Source of the DNA: Armatimonadota bacterium | GTDB lineage: Bacteria > Armatimonadota > Armatimonadia > Armatimonadales > Armatimonadaceae | Direction of reading: 5' to 3' | Length of the DNA: 19,550 nucleotides | NCBI GenBank assembly: GCA_030833025.1 | Contig: JAURHZ010000009.1 | Location: 1 to 19,550, forward strand | In this document: piece by piece, positions 15,272-19,550 of the stretch | Layout of the letters: every line of letters begins with the position of its first letter | Position numbering within the stretch: position 1 is the stretch's first letter | Notes under the pieces: model-generated | Databases searched by the model: none | Seen by the model: the letters and a program-made list of their open reading frames with translations, nothing else | Told to the model about the DNA's origin: nothing | Made by a program: the position numbers and the translations under genes

Positions 15272-15300
15272 TTGACACTGACTCTAGACATCGATATACT
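15272..15300 (+). promoter_or_regulatory. Promoter of the rpsL-rpsG-fusA operon
   Basis: TTGACA (15272-15277) and TATACT (15295-15300) are separated by exactly 17 nt, a near-consensus sigma70-type promoter. It lies back to back with the lutA promoter. Transcription would start near 15307, leaving a leader of about 210 nt before rpsL. Confidence 0.88.
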
Positions 15301-15306
15301 CGCGCG

Positions 15307-15516
15307 GTTGACTTCGGCACACTGCGTGCCTTAGTGGATTATGTTCTGGTGTGTCTCACGCTAGAAGGCCGTTGCTGGCGGCGTTAACGACAGCATATTG
15401 CAGGGTTACCCCTGCGTGGCCTATCTTCGTGTGCGCCCGGTAAGCGTGTTTTTGGATATTACGCTTCAGAATGCGGGAAACGTGTTCAATATGGCGTAGA
15501 GGAGCGAGATAGGTTT
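15307..15516 (+). promoter_or_regulatory. Long structured leader of rpsL
   Basis: About 210 nt from the proposed start site to the rpsL ATG holds several hairpins: GGCAC/GTGCC (15316-15330), GCAGGG/CCCTGC (15400-15415) and AAGCGT/ACGCTT (15442-15466). A tiny frame, ATG to TAG (15341-15364), would code MFWCVSR. I recognise no named riboswitch or ribosomal leader. A regulatory role is inferred from length and structure only. The remaining bases between lutA and this leader hold the two divergent promoters. Confidence 0.4.
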
Positions 15517-15909
15517 ATGCCAACAATTAGCCAATTGGTGCGCAAGGGCCGTAAGAAGGTCGAGAAGAAGAGCAAGTCGCCAGCGATGAAGGGGAATCCC
15601 CAAAAGCGTGGCGTGTGTGTTGTCGTTCGTACGATGACCCCTAAGAAGCCAAACTCAGCACTTCGTAAAGTTGCCCGTGTACGCCTTTCAAACGGAATTG
15701 AAGTAACCGCGTACATCCCTGGAATTGGTCACAACCTCCAGGAGCACAGCGTTGTGATGATTCGTGGTGGTCGTGTCAAGGACCTTCCTGGCGTCCGATA
15801 CCACATCGTTCGTGGAACCCTTGACTCACAGGGCACCAAGGATCGTAAGTCATCACGTTCCAAGTACGGAACCAAGAAACCAAAGCCTGGCGCAGCGGCA
15901 AAGAAGTAG
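15517..15909 (+). CDS. rpsL: 30S ribosomal protein S12
   Basis: The 130-residue protein is typical S12: MPTISQLVRKGR, PQKRGVC, TMTPKKPNSALRKVARVRL and GGRVKDLPGVRYHIVRG, with a basic C-terminal tail. S12 sits at the decoding centre. The two lysines of PKKPNS and RVKDLPG, the usual sites of streptomycin-resistance changes, are in the ancestral state. Ribosome site GAGGAG is about 12 nt from the ATG, rather far. It opens the str cluster, with rpsG starting 12 nt after its stop. Confidence 0.98.
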   Translation: MPTISQLVRKGRKKVEKKSKSPAMKGNPQKRGVCVVVRTMTPKKPNSALRKVARVRLSNGIEVTAYIPGIGHNLQEHSVVMIRGGRVKDLPGVRYHIVRGTLDSQGTKDRKSSRSKYGTKKPKPGAAAKK

Positions 15910-15921
15910 GAGTTTTGACAT

Positions 15922-16392
15922 ATGCCACGTAAGGGTCCAGCCCCACGACGCGAAGTTCATCCTGATCCAATCTACGGGGATGTTGTTGTAACGCGTTTTA
16001 TTAACAGATTGATGCTTGATGGTAAGAAGTCAGTAGCTGAGAAGATTTTCTACAGCGCACTGGATCGTATCGAGCAACGTTCCGGACGTCCTGGTATCGA
16101 AGTATTCCAGGAAGCTCTCCGCAACGTAATGCCTGTCGTCGAAGTAAAGCCCCGCCGTGTTGGTGGTGCAACGTATCAGGTACCTGTCGAAGTCCGTCCT
16201 GACCGCCGCATGTCGGTGGGTATTCGCTGGATGATCACCTTTGCTCGTCGTCGCAATGGGCGCACGATGGTAGAGAAGCTGACCCAGGAACTCATGGATG
16301 CAGCTAACAAGCAGGGTGGAGCAGTACGTCGTCGTGAAGAAGGCTTCAAGATGGCAGAGGCGAACAAAGCGTTCTCTCACTACCGCTTCTAG
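15922..16392 (+). CDS. rpsG: 30S ribosomal protein S7
   Basis: The 156-residue protein is full-length S7: MPRKGPAPRREVHPDPIYGD, VVTRFINRLMLDGKKS, GGATYQVPVEVRPDRR, ARRRNGRTMVEKLTQELMDA and a closing MAEANKAFSHYRF. S7 organises the 3' major domain of 16S rRNA and is the str-operon autoregulator in E. coli. GGAG lies 9 nt before the ATG. A strong hairpin follows the stop codon and separates it from fusA. Confidence 0.98.
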   Translation: MPRKGPAPRREVHPDPIYGDVVVTRFINRLMLDGKKSVAEKIFYSALDRIEQRSGRPGIEVFQEALRNVMPVVEVKPRRVGGATYQVPVEVRPDRRMSVGIRWMITFARRRNGRTMVEKLTQELMDAANKQGGAVRRREEGFKMAEANKAFSHYRF

Positions 16393-16399
16393 TCACAGG

Positions 16400-16430
16400 C
16401 CCCGCACCGGAAATCCGGCTGCGGGGTTTA
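16400..16430 (+). terminator. Terminator-like hairpin between rpsG and fusA
   Basis: CCCCGCACCGG and CCGGCTGCGGGG form an 11-bp stem with one bulged base and an AAAT loop (16400-16426), followed only by TTTA. It begins 7 nt after rpsG. The short T tract suggests partial termination or RNA processing, leaving some read-through into fusA. No convincing fusA promoter was seen after it. Confidence 0.55.
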
Positions 16431-16488
16431 GTGCGTCAAAAAATTGGTCTAATTTTCATAACCCGCATGGGATAAGGAAGAACAACAA

Positions 16489-18611
16489 ATGGCACGTGCA
16501 TTTAGCCTCGAAAATACGCGAAACATCGGCATTGCAGCGCACATTGATGCAGGTAAGACAACCTGTACCGAACGTATTCTGCTGTACACCGGCGTCAACT
16601 ACAAAATTGGTGAAGTCCATGAAGGCGCCGCCACAATGGACTGGATGGAGCAGGAGCGTGAGCGCGGAATTACGATTACTTCCGCTGCGACGACGTGTTT
16701 CTGGGGACTTAATGTAAGTACTGATCCTGCTAAGTCTGCGCAGGGAGCACGCGAATCCACTCACCGCATCAACATCATCGACACACCAGGTCACAGTGAC
16801 TTTGGTGGTGAGGTAGAGCGTGTTTTGATGGCGCGGTAGCTGTCTTCTGCGCTGTTGCTGGTGTTCAGCCGCAGTCCGAAACGGTTTGGCGCCAAGCAAC
16901 GAAGTACAAGGTTCCACGTTTGATCTTTGTCAACAAGATGGACCGTACCGGTGCAGACTTCTACAATGTCGTCAAGATGGTTAAGGAGCGCCTTGGTGCA
17001 CCTGCTGTACCTATTCAGATTCCTATTGGAGCTGAAGGCGATTTCAAGGGCGTTATCGATCTCGTTGAAATGAAGGCGATCGTCTACACCAACGATGACT
17101 TTGGTAAGGCACCGGACATCACCGAGATTCCTGATTCCCTCAAGGATCTTGCGGATGAGTACCGTGTCGGTGTTGTCGAGGCTGCAGCTGAGCAATCCGA
17201 TGCGTTGATGGAAAAGTACCTCGGTGGCGAGGAACTTACTCGGGATGAGATTGTTGCTGCGCTTCGCCAGGCTACTATCGACATGAAGATCTACCCGATG
17301 CTCTGTGGAACGGCCTTTAAGAACAAGGGTATTCAACCACTGCTCGACTCTGTGATTCACTACCTCCCAAGTCCAGTCGACGTCGAAGGTATCGAAGGTA
17401 TCAACCCTGATACCGATGAAGCCAACCTGCGCCTGCCATCCGACTCGGAGCCATTCTCCGCATTGGCTTTCAAGTTGATGAACGACCAACACGTTGGTAA
17501 CCTCACCTTCTTCCGTGTGTATTCGGGAACCATCACAAAGGGTTCCTATGTTTACAACGCTACCAAGGGTAAGAAAGAGCGCATTTCCCGTATCGTTCAG
17601 ATGCACGCAAACAAGCGTGAGGAAATCGATCAGGTCTTCGCTGGTGATATCGCAGCAGCTGTGGGACTTTCTGAAACCACAACCGGTGACACAATCTGTG
17701 AAGAGAAGTCGCCAATCGTGCTTGAGTCGATGTCCTTCCCAGATCCGGTTATCGAAATGTCCATTGAGCCAAAGACAAAGGCTGACCAAGACAAAATGGG
17801 CGTTGCTTTGTCGAGGCTTGCTGCGGAGGACCCAACCTTCCGTATGTACACCGACACTGAAACTGGCCAGACGATTATCCGTGGAATGGGTGAGTTACAC
17901 CTCGAGATCATCGTTGACCGTATGAAGCGTGAGTTCAAGGTTGAAGCAAACCAAGGTAAGCCACAGGTTGCCTATCGTGAAACGGTAACTTCCGAGGCTA
18001 AGGCGCGCGGACTCTTCAAGAAGCAAACCGGTGGACGTGGAAAGTTCGGCGACTGTACGTTGATCGTTGAGCCAAACGAAACAGGTGGTGGTTTCGCCTT
18101 TATCAATGACACCGTCGGTGGTTCAATTCCCCGCGAATACATCCCAGCAATCGAAAAGGGTGTACGCGATGCAATCCTCCATGGTACGGTTGCAGGCTAT
18201 CCTGTCGTTGATGTTAAGGTTCACGTCGTAGATGGTTCCTACCATGATGTTGACTCTGACGAAATCTCATTCGTTGAAGCGGGCCGTATGGCATACCGTG
18301 AGGCGATGGGCAAAGCGCATCCAGTCATCCTCGAGCCAATCATGTCGATCGAAGTTGTAACTCCTGATCAGTTCCTTGGAGATGTCATCGGTGACCTTAA
18401 CCGTCGCCGTGGAATGATTCAAGGTCAAGAAAATGGACCTGGTGGAACGATTGTCGTCAAGGCTAAGGTTCCTCTTGCCGAGATGTTCAGCTACGTTTCA
18501 ACCTTGCGTTCGATGACTCAGGGTCGCGCAAGCTCAACGATGGAGCCAAGCCACTACGAGGCAGTACCTCGCAATGTTGCGGACGACATCCGGGCAAAGC
18601 AAGGCAAATAA
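16489..18611 (+). CDS. fusA: Elongation factor G, broken by a frameshift
   Basis: EF-G is the GTPase that drives ribosomal translocation. Two frames together give a full-length protein. The first (16489-16839) codes the start of the G domain: AHIDAGKTT (G1), RGITITSAATT (G2), IIDTPGHSDF (G3), then meets a TAG. The second, one base back, reads DGAVAVFCAVAGVQPQSETVW from 16827 to the stop at 18611 and includes NKMD (G4), CGTAF (G5) and domains II to V (GGRGKFGDC, EPIMSIEVVTP, MTQGRASSTMEPSHY). At the junction EVERVL runs into DGAV without the three residues expected between them, so about 10 nt are missing relative to the family. The G3 segment (DFGGEVERVL) looks more like TypA than EF-G. It may be a sequencing or assembly error, or a damaged copy. 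Ribosome site AAGGAAG. Confidence 0.93.
16821..16842 (+). other. Frameshift point in fusA
   Basis: The upstream frame reads GTT TTG ATG GCG CGG TAG here, while the downstream EF-G frame begins with GAT at 16827. The shift is -1, and three codons of the switch II helix are also absent, a 10-nt loss in total. The site lacks a classical slippery heptamer. Confidence 0.9.
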
Positions 18612-18625
18612 TACTAACTAACTTG

Positions 18626-18663
18626 GGCCGTGGCTTGACAACTGTCTCGCTACGGCCTATATT
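18626..18663 (+). promoter_or_regulatory. tuf promoter embedded in an inverted repeat
   Basis: TTGACA (18635-18640) and TATATT (18658-18663) with a 17-nt spacer form a near-consensus promoter. An inverted repeat GGCCGTGG (18626-18633) / CTACGGCC (18650-18657) surrounds the -35, and its right arm ends exactly at the -10. In read-through RNA from fusA the repeat would fold into an 8-bp stem followed by UAUAUUAG. Confidence 0.85.
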
Positions 18664-18669
18664 AGTCGG

Positions 18670-18744
18670 GCGTTTCCTGTAAACGCATGGGCTCGTTTGC
18701 GCGTGTCCATTGCACTTTTTAGCGTGTGTGGAGATTGATTCTCC
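18670..18744 (+). other. Hairpins in the tuf leader
   Basis: Two perfect small hairpins lie in the roughly 95-nt tuf leader: GCGTTT-CCTGT-AAACGC (18670-18686) and GGAGA-TTGAT-TCTCC (18730-18744). The second lies 8 nt before the ribosome site GAGGTGA (18753-18759). They may protect or tune the abundant tuf mRNA; no known element is recognised. Confidence 0.5.
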
Positions 18745-18765
18745 AAGTTGATGAGGTGAATTGGT

Positions 18766-19550
18766 ATGGGTAAGGCTAAGTTCGAGCGTTCAAAGCCGCA
18801 CGTAAACATCGGAACAATCGGTCACGTTGACCACGGTAAGACATCGCTTACAGCAGCTATCACTACGGTTCTTGCTAAGGCCGGTGGTGCACAGGCTCGT
18901 AAGTACGAAGATATTGATGCTGCTCCTGAAGAAAAAGAGCGCGGTATCACCATTAATACGGCGCACGTCGAGTACGAAACGGCCACCCGTCACTACGCAC
19001 ACGTTGACTGTCCGGGCCACGCTGACTACATCAAGAACATGATTACTGGTGCAGCTCAGATGGACGGAGCAATCTTGGTATGTTCCGCTGCTGATGGACC
19101 AATGCCGCAGACCCGTGAGCACATCCTGCTTGCACGCCAGGTTGGTGTTCCTTCGATCGTTGTCTTCCTAAACAAGGCTGACATGGTCGATGATCCTGAG
19201 CTTCTTGAGCTCGTTGAGCTCGAAGTTCGCGAACTTCTTTCCAAGTACGACTTCCCAGGCGATGACACTCCGATTGTTGTCGGTTCCGCTACCGAAGCGC
19301 TTGCTGGTGGGCAGGGTGAGTACGGCGAGCCAGCTATCCATAAGCTTATGGAAACTGTCGATGACTACATCCCAACGCCTGAGCGTCCAAAGGACCTCCC
19401 ATTCTTGATGCCTGTTGAAGACGTCTTCACGATCACCGGTCGTGGAACCGTTGCTACCGGCCGTGTCGAGCGTGGTCAGCTCAAGGCTGGTGAGCAGATT
19501 GAGATTATCGGTCTCAAGGACACCGCAACCACAACCGCTACATCGATGGA
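18766..19550 (+). CDS. tuf: Elongation factor Tu, partial (cut by window end)
   Basis: EF-Tu carries aminoacyl-tRNA to the ribosome. 261 codons are present from the ATG at 18766, preceded by GAGGTGA at 6 nt. The G domain is complete: GHVDHGKT (G1), RGITINTAHVEY (G2), DCPGHADY (G3), NKAD (G4) and GSA (G5), followed by the beginning of domain II (PVEDVFTITGRGTVATGRVERG). The remaining about 140 residues lie outside the window. It has its own strong promoter and a structured leader in addition to possible read-through from fusA. The sequence is intact so far. Confidence 0.98.
   Translation, partial: MGKAKFERSKPHVNIGTIGHVDHGKTSLTAAITTVLAKAGGAQARKYEDIDAAPEEKERGITINTAHVEYETATRHYAHVDCPGHADYIKNMITGAAQMDGAILVCSAADGPMPQTREHILLARQVGVPSIVVFLNKADMVDDPELLELVELEVRELLSKYDFPGDDTPIVVGSATEALAGGQGEYGEPAIHKLMETVDDYIPTPERPKDLPFLMPVEDVFTITGRGTVATGRVERGQLKAGEQIEIIGLKDTATTTATSM

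Noticed and set aside
16821..16842. Programmed ribosomal frameshift in fusA
   Set aside because: There is no classical slippery heptamer or clear stimulatory structure, EF-G is not known to use recoding, and three codons of a conserved helix are also missing, which recoding cannot restore.
16791..17789. 332-residue open frame antisense to fusA
   Set aside because: It is the reverse-strand shadow of a conserved EF-G coding region, has no ribosome site and no recognisable domain.

Overview
The window is a bacterial chromosome segment of housekeeping character, with roughly balanced base composition. Good sigma70-type promoters (TTGACA-N17-TATAAT-like), Shine-Dalgarno sites and intrinsic terminators are present. 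The lineage cannot be fixed from sequence alone. The redox repressor Rex directly after rplU-rpmA-obg, an OCT-tailed Obg, a soluble acyl-ACP desaturase and lutABC suggest a Terrabacteria-type bacterium (for example Armatimonadota, Chloroflexota or a relative). This is an inference, not an identification.

Layout. 1-480: remnant or short gene of a ParE/RelE-like toxin (+). 475-1680 (-): soluble acyl-ACP desaturase, then initiator tRNA-fMet with its own promoter and a strong terminator. 1789-7868 (-): a tightly packed seven-gene run, rplU-rpmA-obg-rex, then a membrane-anchored degenerate metallo-beta-lactamase-fold protein of ComEC type, a PlsC-type acyltransferase with a long C-terminal extension, and an MFS transporter. 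8068-9282 (+): a membrane-anchored TolB-like beta-propeller protein transcribed divergently from rplU. 9534-12293 (-): rpsO-pnp, where PNPase carries an RGG-rich C-terminal tail and rpsO has a possible pseudoknot leader. 12426-15218 (-): lutABC lactate oxidation operon. 15272-19550 (+): the str cluster rpsL-rpsG-fusA-tuf, with tuf cut by the window end.

How the genes fit together. Most of the window serves translation and RNA turnover (S12, S7, S15, L21, L27, EF-G, EF-Tu, Obg, PNPase, tRNA-fMet). Around this lie redox sensing (Rex), lactate oxidation (Lut) and membrane lipid functions (desaturase, acyltransferase, MFS).

I did not find a convincing new defence or mobile system. The main oddities are: fusA broken by an apparent 10-nt loss inside an unusual TypA-like switch II segment; a metallo-beta-lactamase-fold protein that has lost its metal ligands; a leaderless-looking lutA; a tuf promoter built into an inverted repeat; a candidate S15 autoregulatory pseudoknot; and the RGG tail on PNPase.
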